A stretch of 64,000 nucleotides of DNA from Flavobacterium sp. CECT 9288 (GCF_918731615.1 NZ_OU957226.1:2419501-2483500), one strand, 5' to 3'; shown: positions 26,001 through 34,884, counted from the stretch's first letter. Program-made: numbers and translations. The notes: generated by a model not told the origin, from the letters alone.

Positions 26001-27520
26001 CCAGTGGCCAAAACCTTACCTTCACCATCTGAGAAGCTCACGTTTTCTATTCCATTAGCGTCTTGCACTACTGTTTTAAAAAACTTAGTCACTACTACCT
26101 CTCCTTGTGACTGTATATCACCATCAAAATAAGCTGCACCAAAGGCATAATACATTTCTTGAGCGGCAGGTAGCGTATAGCTAAATCCATTCTTCCAGTC
26201 GCCATTGATTTTATTGCCCCCAATTACCTTAACAGTATTTCCTGGATTCAATTCATCATAAACAACCTCGGAAAAAGGATGCGTGGCCGTTGCCTGATAA
26301 GGCTCAGCAGTGTTGGCATCGCTATAGTATTGGTAAAGATTAGGTTGCGCAACATCCTCATTTACGATAGCTGCAGTAGCCGTAAAACCTGGACCCGCTG
26401 TGAAATTTTTAGTCAATACTATTTGAGGAGCGGTAAAACTAACTGTAGTGCCCGCCGCAATAGTTGATGAAGCTGTTATCAATTGGGTAGCCCTTACATT
26501 TTGATTAGTAGAAATAGGATCTACAATTGATGTTTGTTGCGGAAAACTCCCTGTACCCGTAGTTCCATACGCTCTTAAAAAACTTGTTTTTTCGAAAGAA
26601 TTTGAGGTCGACGGTGCAATAAATGAGGTTCTAAATGGCCTCCCTTTTTCATCAAAAATAGTTTCGGTACCCCAAACCTTATTGTTTTGAAAATCTTTAG
26701 ATAAACTCACATCTGATTTTCCTAGGTCATCAAAAAAGGTTCTTGATGAATTTATAATATTACCATTAATATCATAGGAGGTCTGGTGCGTCCAGTGGTT
26801 GGTACTATCACTTAAAACTATAAAATCACCAAGGTTTTTGCTGTAGCTTAGACCACAGCCACCAGGTACAGCAGGCATGGTTCCTACAAGATAAATAATT
26901 AAATTATTATCCGAAATCCTTGCTCCGTAAGCTGTCGGATTGTTATTTGAGCCTGATAATATTCCAAATTCGACATCCGGAACTGATGTACTAAATGTAG
27001 CTAATATTCCTGTCCGTAAATTACAAGTATTGTCCCAGCCACCACTTAAATATAAGGTAGCTATTCCATTACTCACCGTAACTTCTCCACTGCTTCCGCC
27101 ACCTCCAGAGGGAACACATGAATAAAGATTAGGTAAAGTTAAAGAAGCAGAAACACCTGATGCACCTCCAAGAATTGGAACCGATACTGTTGTATTAATA
27201 CCGCTAAGAAAAAAAGGCGAATAAAAAACTAAATTATTATTTTCAATCTTTGCTTTATATCCGGTAAGTACATTACCATTTGGAATAGGTCCTAAATCCA
27301 GATCTGGTAGAGCTTGTGAAGCATTTATTACTTTTATTACCCCAGTTTTCATTGCCTGCGGCGACCAAGAACCCGAAAAAGTAACTGTCAAAACATTGTT
27401 TGTAACTGTAATATTACCACTTCCACCTCCACTTCCTGTTAATATAAGGTCTGAAGAGGTTATGGATTGAGAGAAGCTAAATAAAGGTAATAAAACAAAA
27501 AAGAAAATGTATTTTTTCAT
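23042..27520 (-). CDS. RHS-repeat protein with polymorphic-toxin-like C-terminus
   Basis: This is a 1492-aa secreted protein (signal MKKYIFFFVLLPLFSFSQ). Residues of about 25-225 hold two related beta domains (GNITVTNNVLTVTFSGSW and GEVTVSNGIATLYLSGGW). A region with GRPFRTSFIAPSTSN and the RHS/YD core (YTYNTLGQVIAV, YDSLGRPIESG, KYDKGNNQLTHV, YVYDVLGRMTE) follow. The core ends in the standard boundary ELDKETGMEAFQLRLWDGRI...LSPDPYG...MVDPDGG near 1302. The last 190 residues are the variable tip; its final roughly 65 (KGRAPKGVERVDI, NQKVHLHLKDGRALNLDGTW) look like a small toxin domain with conserved His. Downstream is a candidate immunity gene; upstream is an SpvB-like partner. The toxin activity is inferred. 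Confidence 0.88.
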   Translation of the reverse strand: MKKYIFFFVLLPLFSFSQSITSSDLILTGSGGGSGNITVTNNVLTVTFSGSWSPQAMKTGVIKVINASQALPDLDLGPIPNGNVLTGYKAKIENNNLVFYSPFFLSGINTTVSVPILGGASGVSASLTLPNLYSCVPSGGGGSSGEVTVSNGIATLYLSGGWDNTCNLRTGILATFSTSVPDVEFGILSGSNNNPTAYGARISDNNLIIYLVGTMPAVPGGCGLSYSKNLGDFIVLSDSTNHWTHQTSYDINGNIINSSRTFFDDLGKSDVSLSKDFQNNKVWGTETIFDEKGRPFRTSFIAPSTSNSFEKTSFLRAYGTTGTGSFPQQTSIVDPISTNQNVRATQLITASSTIAAGTTVSFTAPQIVLTKNFTAGPGFTATAAIVNEDVAQPNLYQYYSDANTAEPYQATATHPFSEVVYDELNPGNTVKVIGGNKINGDWKNGFSYTLPAAQEMYYAFGAAYFDGDIQSQGEVVVTKFFKTVVQDANGIENVSFSDGEGKVLATGTSGRGSAYPVLSLIGTQGFIDVHIPQGVVPATLIGSASDYKIYNLKTGALHTGSLSAGNFYRIEAVIVPTAEPEAYITSGGGVTYSAGAKGVTYTVNYADFALNYYDKTGRLSKTIQPKGYQNNTSIVATPAHTLATTYTYNTLGQVIAVSSPDEGSSRFAYRKDGQIRYSQNALQSDTQVSYTEYDSLGRPIESGVITGTAGMWAAAIANPDGTLLTGTRSEQTFTIYDDYKDFTTSYAVPANLDLAALLTSRGLNPGQYIPNNLSGNVAVTFNDTSFTWYSYDLYGRTEWVVQNILGFGLKTVHYTFDENGRIKKVIYQKDTPSEMFVHQYTYQIDGSLLTVATSVDNINFKEHAKYKYYQTGELKRVELAQGLQGIDYVYTLGGALKSINHPSLEKAKDPGGDANDVFGITLDYYNGDYLRSDRNISTSPTVAGLNQDNYDGNIKASRWANRQKDVPNPLAEASASNAAQQRGYMYNYNANNWLTQSSFGNVSGNAISPATAFKEGDITYDKNGNILTLQRAKEDGTVIDNFTYKYDKGNNQLTHVDDAVVGNTDLQDLKDQNTNNYVYDVLGRMTENVTEGLKYTYNTQGLVTKVEKGSLYVITFGYNERGHRIWKSENFNSGNTINTEYYAVDLAGNAMGLYYKSSGRIPTALYQKENPIFGASRLGVFTRGRIINGKQTASKSSYEITDHLGNVRAVIQENPNVFSILLSYADYYAFGEQLPSRNTTSDYRYAFQGQELDKETGMEAFQLRLWDGRIGRWLSPDPYGQYASPYLGMGNNPVSMVDPDGGKTIDPPLKGVVLKEVVVYNTRVAKPRDVSKDLSYVFKAPIFNFPLAPRVGDDWWWNKLAIDGSRYGEHNGFKFLLNDGGYAVKNLGPVPLGGTISVGPGGGGVNLLKNLRPNELLKLGKNLRNVIKKGRAPKGVERVDIPKLDPLGNPIHNQKVHLHLKDGRALNLDGTWKHGEGEVSKNILEWIKSFID

Positions 27521-27634
27521 TATTAATTGTATTTTTTGAAACTATTATTATTTCATAAGAAGATAAAATCGTTAATTCTTCTATAAACCCTTACAGATTA
27601 TAGCTGTTTAATGATTATAATTCAATACCATAAA

Positions 27635-30600
27635 TTATTGCATGTGCTTATTGTTATAAGTGTTGGATTTAGAAAGCTTGAATCCACCTGTTACACCATT
27701 AGCCACATCATCAATTACTTCAGAATAGGTCTTAACCAGCCTTCCAGCGTTGTCATATTCGAATCGGGTTGCTAGACCATTATTTCCAATAATATGGCTC
27801 AACTCGTCCCATTGATTGTAAACATATCCGCTAATAGAAGAAGCCACTGGACGAATCATCAAATCGTCTAAATAAACAAATCGAGTATTTGAAAATATAT
27901 AAATACTACATTCACTCAAAGGTACTTCTACAATAGCTGATTTGAATACCCAGTTGCCTGCAGTATAACTTTCTTTAAAAGGAATTATACTTCCATTAAC
28001 TTTAATCGCTGCATTTGCCGCATTTGCCTTTTCGACCCAAACGGAGACTCTGTATTTACCTGCTCTATGCTGCCCGTTTTTCATTACAACTCCAAATTGA
28101 GAGTCGGAACCAGCTTGTACTGAATGTTTTCCAGTATGGAAATACGCCGTATTTCTCAATGCATTAGTCATTTGGACTTCAGGCTCCAGCCAATTGGTTG
28201 CTGGAGTTAAATTCTCTGCACCTGTATAGAATATTTCATTATATCCAGCATTTCCAGTAACCATGATCTTAGACTCATTATCACCCATCTTTGTAGAAGC
28301 TTTGTTACCATTTATATCTTTCATTTCTAAAGGCGAAGAAAAATGATCGTATAAAGTAACCTCCGAAGTTTGTTTCCACTGAGCAGGTTGGCCTACACCA
28401 ATAGTCCAATTAAAATTATCATCTTTGCTACCATTAATATTGTCATAATTGGTAAAAATTCCATTGGTATCTTTGATGCCGTTCCAAACATAAGTCTTAT
28501 GTTTTCTCCAAATCTTATCCTTCTCGGGTGCTGTTGACAACACGGAAAAAGTGGTTCCAGTAATGTCTTTGTAACTCCAAATATTGCTCCAGGTTGTAAT
28601 ACCGACACCAGTCTCCTTCCATGGATTATTAACATCGTTTTTGTCAAGAATATAAGAGTAATTTACAGCCGTTTGTGATAACATGTTTTTGTTGTTGATA
28701 TTGTCCACTTTTGAACCCATTTCTGGATATTTTATGTAGGCGGGAATTGTTCTGGTTTTAAATGACTGGCCGTCACTAGAGGTATAAACCTGCTCTTTTG
28801 AAACTCCAGAAACTAAATCATAATCATTAAATTGAGTAGTATAAGTGTAGCCCTTAGATTGCTCAGTGGATGACTTTACGATGCTTGGATATTTTATTCG
28901 TGTTGAAGAATTTATTAACCATTTGTCTTTAAGTGCCGTATTTGTATAATCTACCTCTTTATAACTTTGATAAGACTCTTGGGTTACACCCATATTACCT
29001 GGAATACTATTTATATCATAATAATTACTATACACCTTACTCAACAATTGATTTTGTGAGTTCAAAGTGGAAACTTCCAGCAATTGACCTAATGCTGCAA
29101 AGTTCTCTTTTACAGTAAATGAATTTATACTCACCTCTTTATTATTAGCAGTATTTGTAAAAGGGACATTTGAAGTTTTAACAATCTCATAAAACTCACC
29201 AAATTTCACTTTATCTTTAGATTTTTCTTTCATAACATTAAATCTATATCGCATTTTAGCTTCAGGCAAAACTCCTTCTTTATGAGAACTTACAGTCACA
29301 TATTCATACATTACTCGTGGCGCAGGTAATTCGGTACTATAAGGAACTTCTTTGACTACATTTTGAGAATAGGGAACATAACTCACATAGCCAATACCAT
29401 CTTCTTCATGACCGTATCTATAATCTGTAAAGTAATTGTCGACACCGTCTGAAATTTTTAAGTTAGCCACACGAGCACCACCGCCTGTAAAAGACAAACT
29501 GTTTTCTAACTTGACAGCAACTGTTATTTTTGAAACACTAACCGACGTAGGATTTAAATCAATTATATTACCAGGTAACATACCCACTTGATTTGTAACT
29601 GGATTACTATCAAAAGTTACCTCATACTTGACGGTACCGAGAATATTAGACATAGCTGTAATCGTGCCACTTCCCACGTATGTTCTTTCAAAAATAGGTG
29701 TCATCTGACTTCCATTCCCTAAATATTTAAATAGATAATTGATAGTAACATTTTGCCCTATAACTAGAGGATAATTTTGATTTCCTCCAATTTCTATTTC
29801 TACTTTTTTCGCAGTCAAATCAGTTGAAGAAGTTGGAAAAGGATTAGGTAAAGTACTAATATATTTCACAGAATTAGTATTGGAAAATTCCAATGTAACA
29901 GGAGTAACGCTTTTAAATTTATTAGTCTCATAACCAATATTGATAGTTCCTCCTTGTGGTGTTGTGATTTTATTTAGGGAGAAAGTTTCAGGATTTAAAG
30001 GATAGCCCCATCCATCTTTATTGTCGATATTAAAAGTATTGGTATCATTGATATAGTCAAACTTATAGGGAGGTAATACACTTGAAGCGCCTTTACCTTT
30101 GAAGTCAACACTTTTTAATGTTAATCGATTATCGCCAGGCACCAAACTGTAATCGTAATTAAAATCAATTACTTTTACTGCTTTCGAAAGACAGCTTGAC
30201 CAATTATCTCCAACGTCTAAAACATTGTCATATATATTATATTTTGCTTCTAAATCCTCTTTCACTTTAGATTGATTGTAATTTATGCGGAAAGATTGAT
30301 TTGCATCTGCTCCAAACTTTTTATCCACAGTATAGTCTGAGTTTTTTAGCAAAATGATTTTTTCTAATCGTAATTGATTTTGTAGTGGAACAATAAATCT
30401 CCCGTTTACAACTACGTTGTTTTGTCTATTATCTATATGATCAGCACTATTATAACTCCATTCGGGAGATGGAGCATCTTGTCTCACTCCTTTTATAAAC
30501 AAAGCAGTATGAGTTCTAGTTGTTATTTTATCTAAATAATACAATTGCTTTCTACCGCGAATCCATGTTTTAATCGATGGATCATTATCATCAATTAAGG

Positions 30601-32737
30601 CTTCTTTCTTATATGGATTTTTCCATGTAAATGCATCTGTCCATTTACCATATTCAAAACTTGTCCAATACCCTAAATCACCATCGTTAGCAACACCGTC
30701 GCCATTGTCTACAAAATCAGGACCAGTAACAGCTGTAAGCAACCAATGGGTTGCAAAAGGTTCTAACTGTCTTTTTTCAAAATATGACTCTGATTCAGTT
30801 CTGTTAGGTATTACACCATAAGTTCTAGTGATGATTTCATGATTGTAAACAGGTAGCGAATAATGATAGGTTTTTCCATCAACAGTTGTCACTTTGAAAG
30901 CACCAATACCATTTTTAGGCATGGTACTTCTATCAAAACCTGAAACATTCGGTAGTAAAAAACCATTTGTTTTTAATGAAGCATAGGAAGAAGCTGAAGT
31001 AATTTGATCGTTTGTATAGTATTCTATATAACTAGATGTTTTCCTTCTAGCTTGGTCATTAATATCCACGCCCGAACTATAATAGTCCAAAGCCACTGTG
31101 TTATTTATGTTAGTTTTAAATTGTGCCGGATTTACTTCTAGAAAGCTTGCTATTTCATTATCAAATTCGAATTGAGGTGCAGTATTAAATTTGGTAATAT
31201 CATTTCCTGCAGCATTCTGAGCTCTAACAGCGTATTTAAGTGAATATCCTTCCTTATTTTCTTTACCATCTAAACCAAATAAGGCTCCATTTTTATAATG
31301 AGTAGCTGTCATACTTCCCGAAACTCCCTGTCCACTTGTCGAAAAATTATCATATGCCGGAAAAGTCATATTGTTAGCAACAACATCTGTTTGTGTAGAA
31401 AGTGATTCATCTACTGAATTTAAAGAAATTTCATTAATATCCATAAACCCCCTTTCATATGAACTTACATATGTATTTCCGAATGTTGAATGGGGCCCAG
31501 CAAATCCATCGTTAGTGTTAGATGGATTACAAGCAATAATTACTGTATGTATATTCCTATAACCATGAGCTCCGTTAATTCCAAAATTATTATATTGGCA
31601 ATAACCTGAATTATTTGGACCATATTGACAAGAGGCTACAAATCGATGAGCTACATAAGTAGGCTGAGCATAAGAATAAACAGGAATGTCAGTTATTTTG
31701 TTTTTGAAATTTATAGGTCCTGTAATATAATTTTTTACATTTTTACCTAGCCAATATTTAAATTCTTGTTTTCCAAAGCTGGCACTAAAGATTCCAATAG
31801 GTGTAGGAACAAAAATTGGGATCATCCAACCTGTTGACGAAGTGGCGTAATCGCCAATTGCAACCGAATTATTAAATGATAAAAACATTCCAGCTCCTGC
31901 ACCTCCATCAATGTTTTTGCCAGTTTTATTTGTAACATCTCCTGAAATACCTATGCCTCTAGAAGATAAAGAAACGTCTAGACCAAAATTATTATCTTTT
32001 CCAGTTCCTCCACTTATTCCTAAAGAGGTTGTGCCATTTGTGTTATATCCTATTGAGAAACCTGCATCGTTATTACTAAACCCTGCACTCAATCCTACAT
32101 CACCATTAGTATTTACACTTACTCCATAGGATAAACCTCCCTTCATTGACACGCCAATACCAATAGATGCGCCATTTGTTCCTACAGAAACATTTACCCC
32201 AGTACCAACAGCACCTAAATCCGGACCAACACCTACGCTAACAGACCCACCTAAAGCCTGGTTATTCCCCCAATTAAATCCTACTCCCACTGATATTCCT
32301 GTTAGAGAAGTAAAGCCTAAAGAAGCTGTATATCTCGAATCTATACTTGTTTTATCCCAAAAATACTCATTTAGCTCCGAGGCATTATAATCATCAGGAT
32401 ACCCATTAACATTTCTGTCAATAGCCCCTGGATTAACATTCCAGCCCAGTCCCGCCCATGATGATTCCTGATCCATAGCTATTCCTGCATGATACCCTAA
32501 AGCGATAGGATAGCCTCCTTCAGGACTTGGAACATTGAGTAAAGGCAAGACATAACTGTATTGTCCAGTTATTAAATTCACCATGTCTGTTGCATCTACT
32601 GGCTCAAAACTAGCTGCTTCTGGAGACTTAGGTCCATTATTAGAAGCAAATAAATTATTAGGAACTAGTGTAGGAAAAAAAATCAGCAAGAAAATAGTTG
32701 CTATAATCCTATGGTGTTTTTTGTATTTGGTTATCAT
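27635..32737 (-). CDS. Giant SpvB-like secreted protein with Gly-rich beta repeat and YD end
   Basis: This 1700-aa protein has signal region MITKYKKHHRIIATIFLLIF...LFA. Its N-terminal block (SPEAASFEPVDATDMVNLIT, AGIAMDQESSWAGLGWNVNP) matches the start of 1002-4367. Residues of about 135-285 are a striking Gly/Ser alternating repeat (GVNVSVGTNGASIGIGVSM, VSVNTNGDVGLSAGFSNNDA). A jelly-roll-like domain appears near 1530-1640 (HSVQAGSDSQFGVVMKNGQ, AGKYRVSVWVEKANAANAA), and a single YD unit (LATRFEYDNAGRLVKTYSE) near the end. It is followed after 114 bp by the RHS toxin gene. I read the pair as two halves of one RHS shell, as in TcB/TcC; this is inference. Confidence 0.8.
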   Translation of the reverse strand: MITKYKKHHRIIATIFLLIFFPTLVPNNLFASNNGPKSPEAASFEPVDATDMVNLITGQYSYVLPLLNVPSPEGGYPIALGYHAGIAMDQESSWAGLGWNVNPGAIDRNVNGYPDDYNASELNEYFWDKTSIDSRYTASLGFTSLTGISVGVGFNWGNNQALGGSVSVGVGPDLGAVGTGVNVSVGTNGASIGIGVSMKGGLSYGVSVNTNGDVGLSAGFSNNDAGFSIGYNTNGTTSLGISGGTGKDNNFGLDVSLSSRGIGISGDVTNKTGKNIDGGAGAGMFLSFNNSVAIGDYATSSTGWMIPIFVPTPIGIFSASFGKQEFKYWLGKNVKNYITGPINFKNKITDIPVYSYAQPTYVAHRFVASCQYGPNNSGYCQYNNFGINGAHGYRNIHTVIIACNPSNTNDGFAGPHSTFGNTYVSSYERGFMDINEISLNSVDESLSTQTDVVANNMTFPAYDNFSTSGQGVSGSMTATHYKNGALFGLDGKENKEGYSLKYAVRAQNAAGNDITKFNTAPQFEFDNEIASFLEVNPAQFKTNINNTVALDYYSSGVDINDQARRKTSSYIEYYTNDQITSASSYASLKTNGFLLPNVSGFDRSTMPKNGIGAFKVTTVDGKTYHYSLPVYNHEIITRTYGVIPNRTESESYFEKRQLEPFATHWLLTAVTGPDFVDNGDGVANDGDLGYWTSFEYGKWTDAFTWKNPYKKEALIDDNDPSIKTWIRGRKQLYYLDKITTRTHTALFIKGVRQDAPSPEWSYNSADHIDNRQNNVVVNGRFIVPLQNQLRLEKIILLKNSDYTVDKKFGADANQSFRINYNQSKVKEDLEAKYNIYDNVLDVGDNWSSCLSKAVKVIDFNYDYSLVPGDNRLTLKSVDFKGKGASSVLPPYKFDYINDTNTFNIDNKDGWGYPLNPETFSLNKITTPQGGTINIGYETNKFKSVTPVTLEFSNTNSVKYISTLPNPFPTSSTDLTAKKVEIEIGGNQNYPLVIGQNVTINYLFKYLGNGSQMTPIFERTYVGSGTITAMSNILGTVKYEVTFDSNPVTNQVGMLPGNIIDLNPTSVSVSKITVAVKLENSLSFTGGGARVANLKISDGVDNYFTDYRYGHEEDGIGYVSYVPYSQNVVKEVPYSTELPAPRVMYEYVTVSSHKEGVLPEAKMRYRFNVMKEKSKDKVKFGEFYEIVKTSNVPFTNTANNKEVSINSFTVKENFAALGQLLEVSTLNSQNQLLSKVYSNYYDINSIPGNMGVTQESYQSYKEVDYTNTALKDKWLINSSTRIKYPSIVKSSTEQSKGYTYTTQFNDYDLVSGVSKEQVYTSSDGQSFKTRTIPAYIKYPEMGSKVDNINNKNMLSQTAVNYSYILDKNDVNNPWKETGVGITTWSNIWSYKDITGTTFSVLSTAPEKDKIWRKHKTYVWNGIKDTNGIFTNYDNINGSKDDNFNWTIGVGQPAQWKQTSEVTLYDHFSSPLEMKDINGNKASTKMGDNESKIMVTGNAGYNEIFYTGAENLTPATNWLEPEVQMTNALRNTAYFHTGKHSVQAGSDSQFGVVMKNGQHRAGKYRVSVWVEKANAANAAIKVNGSIIPFKESYTAGNWVFKSAIVEVPLSECSIYIFSNTRFVYLDDLMIRPVASSISGYVYNQWDELSHIIGNNGLATRFEYDNAGRLVKTYSEVIDDVANGVTGGFKLSKSNTYNNKHMQ

Positions 32738-32743
32738 AAATTC

Positions 32744-33355
32744 TTAAAATTGCAATTGGGGTTCTTTCTGTAAGGCTTTGGAGTTTAATTTGAATTTGAT
32801 GTCTCCCGTATCAAGTCCTAAATCTTGAATAACAAAATTGAGGTGATCTTGGTTTAGATATTTAACATCGCGAGGATACACTATGAGTATAGAGGTAGCA
32901 TTGCTCATGCCATACATTCTGGGGTAGATAAAATCAGCCATGGCTAGGGTATCTTTTTCAGGAGTATAAACATGAACTTTTTCTTCCATCCCAAAAGCCA
33001 GCTCATTGACCATCTGTCCAAACTTAGCTTTGTCCCTAGCAACGCCATTCAATAGCTCTTGGTTATTTTTGGACATGGACAAATTAAAATACATATACTT
33101 ACTGTATTTCTCTCTTAATTTATCTACCTGACTAGCATCGGCTTTATCCCCAAGTTCTTGTTTTACTAATAGATCAGTTGGTCGGTATTGTAAAACATAA
33201 TCAACTCCTACAACAGTTTTACGGTAATTATAACCTTTGTCCTCATCCTTTAAATACTCATTCATTTCCTCCTGCGTGTCAAAAGTTTTGGAACAGGAGG
33301 TAATAATCAACACTAGTAATACTGTTAAAAGACTATTTTTTACCATACTCCGCAT
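32744..33355 (-). CDS. Lipoprotein upstream of the giant SpvB-like gene
   Basis: This is a 203-aa protein with a lipoprotein signal (MVKNSLLTVLLVLIITSC from the second ATG; Cys21 from the first). The mature part (LVKQELGDKADASQVDKLR, MYFNLSMSKNNQELLNGVA, ATSILIVYPRDVKYLNQDHL) is not a family I recognise. The gene overlaps the Skp-like gene by 23 bp and ends 6 bp before the 1700-aa protein gene, so the three are probably translated together. A role in outer-membrane placement or surface display of the giant protein is a reasonable guess from context only. Confidence 0.65.
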   Translation of the reverse strand: MRSMVKNSLLTVLLVLIITSCSKTFDTQEEMNEYLKDEDKGYNYRKTVVGVDYVLQYRPTDLLVKQELGDKADASQVDKLREKYSKYMYFNLSMSKNNQELLNGVARDKAKFGQMVNELAFGMEEKVHVYTPEKDTLAMADFIYPRMYGMSNATSILIVYPRDVKYLNQDHLNFVIQDLGLDTGDIKFKLNSKALQKEPQLQF

Positions 33356-33866
33356 TCAAGCCTTTTAAAATTTCTTCTGTCAAATCAGTGGATTCATCAG
33401 CATACATGATATTTCCACCACCACTGGCTCCAAAGATAATTTTATAGCTATGGCTTTTACCATATTCTTTGATGTAGTCATTAATATCATTGATAACGGT
33501 TTGGGTAACCTTTTTATCTTCTTCCTGAATCTTTTTTTGAATCGCTTCTTGGTAGCCGTTAATTTGCTGCTGTTTATTTGATAACAATTCTTGTTTTAGT
33601 TTCAACTCTTTTGGAGATAATGAAGTCCTTTCTTTTTCGTAATTTTTTAATTCTTTTTGCCAATTACCAACTAATGAATCTACATTTGCTTTCATTAGAT
33701 TCGCTTTTTTATCAAATTCGGCCTTAGCAATTTTTGTTTTTTCGTAACCAGTAATCAATTTATTAACATCAACGTAAACTAATTCTGAACTTGATTTAGA
33801 AAAATAAAGAGCTAACAAACTTATAACCAGCGCTGCAATTGAAGAATATAAAGGAATTTTTTTCAT
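33333..33866 (-). CDS. OmpH/Skp-like periplasmic chaperone
   Basis: This is a 177-aa protein with an N-terminal hydrophobic segment (MKKIPLYSSIAALVISLLAL) and the Skp/OmpH pattern: a short strand (ELVYVDVNKLITGYEKTK), a long charged helical hairpin (residues of about 45-130), and a C-terminal strand (YKIIFGASGGGNIMYADES) ending in DLTEEILKGLNAEY. Skp chaperones hold unfolded outer-membrane or secreted proteins. Here it is first in the operon with the lipoprotein, the 1700-aa protein and the RHS toxin, which suggests a dedicated chaperone for those very large exported proteins. The hydrophobic start lacks a clear cleavage site and may remain as an anchor. Confidence 0.8.
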   Translation of the reverse strand: MKKIPLYSSIAALVISLLALYFSKSSSELVYVDVNKLITGYEKTKIAKAEFDKKANLMKANVDSLVGNWQKELKNYEKERTSLSPKELKLKQELLSNKQQQINGYQEAIQKKIQEEDKKVTQTVINDINDYIKEYGKSHSYKIIFGASGGGNIMYADESTDLTEEILKGLNAEYGKK

Positions 33867-33955
33867 TTTTTTTAAATGTTATTTTTTTTACAATTTTAGC
33901 AATAATTAACAATATTAACAAACTAATTTTTACTTTATTTTAAAACTATTTCGTG

Positions 33956-33963
33956 TATATTTG
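33956..33963 (+). promoter_or_regulatory. TAnnTTTG -7 box for the gspG operon
   Basis: TATATTTG is an exact match to the Bacteroidota/Flavobacterium -7 consensus TAnnTTTG and lies 20 bp before the gspG ATG (33984). No clear TTTG -33 element is present at the expected distance. The 117-bp gap also has to contain the divergent promoter for the Skp-like operon, which I could not pinpoint. Confidence 0.55.
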
Positions 33964-33983
33964 TAAACCAATTCGCTGTTAAA

Positions 33984-34394
33984 ATGAACACTACATCAAA
34001 AAACAAAATACCATCCTTCAACCTACAAGAAATGCTAATCGTGTTGGCTATCATAGGTATCTTATTGCTTATTGCATTACCTAACTTGATGCCACTGATT
34101 ACCAAAGCTAAAAGTGTAGAAGCCCAAGTACAACTCAAAGCAATTTACAATGCGGAGAAACAATATTTTTTCATGTATTCAAAATACAGCCAAAACCTGA
34201 CAGAAATTGACTTTGAAATTCCCAAAACTGTCAAAGAAAATGGTAGTGCCAATTACACTTATGAAATTATTCAAGCTACTACTAACGAATTCAAAGTAAG
34301 AGCCACAGCCTTGACAGATTTTAATGGCAATGGAGTTTTTAATGTATGGGAAATCGATCAAAATGGAACTCCAAAACAAACTACTAGCGACTAA
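33984..34394 (+). CDS. gspG: Major pseudopilin GspG-like
   Basis: This is a 136-aa prepilin with leader MNTTSKNKIPS, then F-N-L-Q-E (Glu at mature position 5) and the hydrophobic helix MLIVLAIIGILLLIALPNL. The segment VEAQVQLKAIYNAEKQYF is the typical alpha1-C region of GspG/PilE-type proteins. A loop near the C-terminus (LTDFNGNGVFNVWEIDQNG) is rich in Asp/Asn and could bind calcium, as in GspG. It heads the plus-strand T2SS operon and overlaps the prepilin peptidase gene (TAATG). The product should polymerise into the pseudopilus. Confidence 0.88.
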   Translation: MNTTSKNKIPSFNLQEMLIVLAIIGILLLIALPNLMPLITKAKSVEAQVQLKAIYNAEKQYFFMYSKYSQNLTEIDFEIPKTVKENGSANYTYEIIQATTNEFKVRATALTDFNGNGVFNVWEIDQNGTPKQTTSD

Positions 34395-34882
34395 TGATGC
34401 TACTGCTATTACTAACGCTAACATGGGTCACCCTTGCATTAATTACCATACAAGATTACAAAGATAGAAGTGTCTACTGGTTTTTATATGGGTTAGTTGG
34501 GTTGTTGGTATTTGGAATTCAATTGATTCAAAACCCTATTTACTCGGCACTTTTTAACAGCTTAAGCAATCTTATTTTTATTAGTATCTTGCTGCTTTTT
34601 GCCGCTCTGTATTCTAAAATTCGGTTCAAAAAACGATTAATTAATGAGTCCTTAGGTCTTGGAGACATCCTTTTCTTTATTGCCATTTCTTTTGCTTTTG
34701 CTCCTATTTCATTTCTTATTCTTTTTGTTTTTTCATTGCTATTTTCCTTAGTCCTTCATTTATTCCTAAATCATAAAAAAAAAGCAGCAACAGTTCCGTT
34801 AGCAGGTCATATGGCGTTGTTTTTTGGAATCGTATATGCGGTGCTCTTTTTTACTAAGGATTATTCCGTATATGCTTATTAA
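34394..34882 (+). CDS. Prepilin peptidase, A24 family (short form)
   Basis: This is a 162-aa multi-spanning membrane protein. The two catalytic aspartates of A24 peptidases are visible: QDYKDRSVYW near residue 22 and the GxGD motif in ESLGLGDILFF near residue 95. At least five hydrophobic segments are present. It lacks the N-terminal methyltransferase domain with the zinc-binding cysteines found in full-length GspO/PilD, so it is the short TadV/archaeal-like form. It would cleave GspG and the minor pseudopilins of the other arm. The start overlaps the gspG stop; an ATG 3 bp later is an alternative. Confidence 0.85.
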   Translation: MMLLLLLTLTWVTLALITIQDYKDRSVYWFLYGLVGLLVFGIQLIQNPIYSALFNSLSNLIFISILLLFAALYSKIRFKKRLINESLGLGDILFFIAISFAFAPISFLILFVFSLLFSLVLHLFLNHKKKAATVPLAGHMALFFGIVYAVLFFTKDYSVYAY

Positions 34883-34884
34883 TT

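Noticed and set aside
23400..27500. Plus-strand frames within the giant RHS genes
   Set aside because: They are shadows of the minus-strand coding frames, with no motif or start context.
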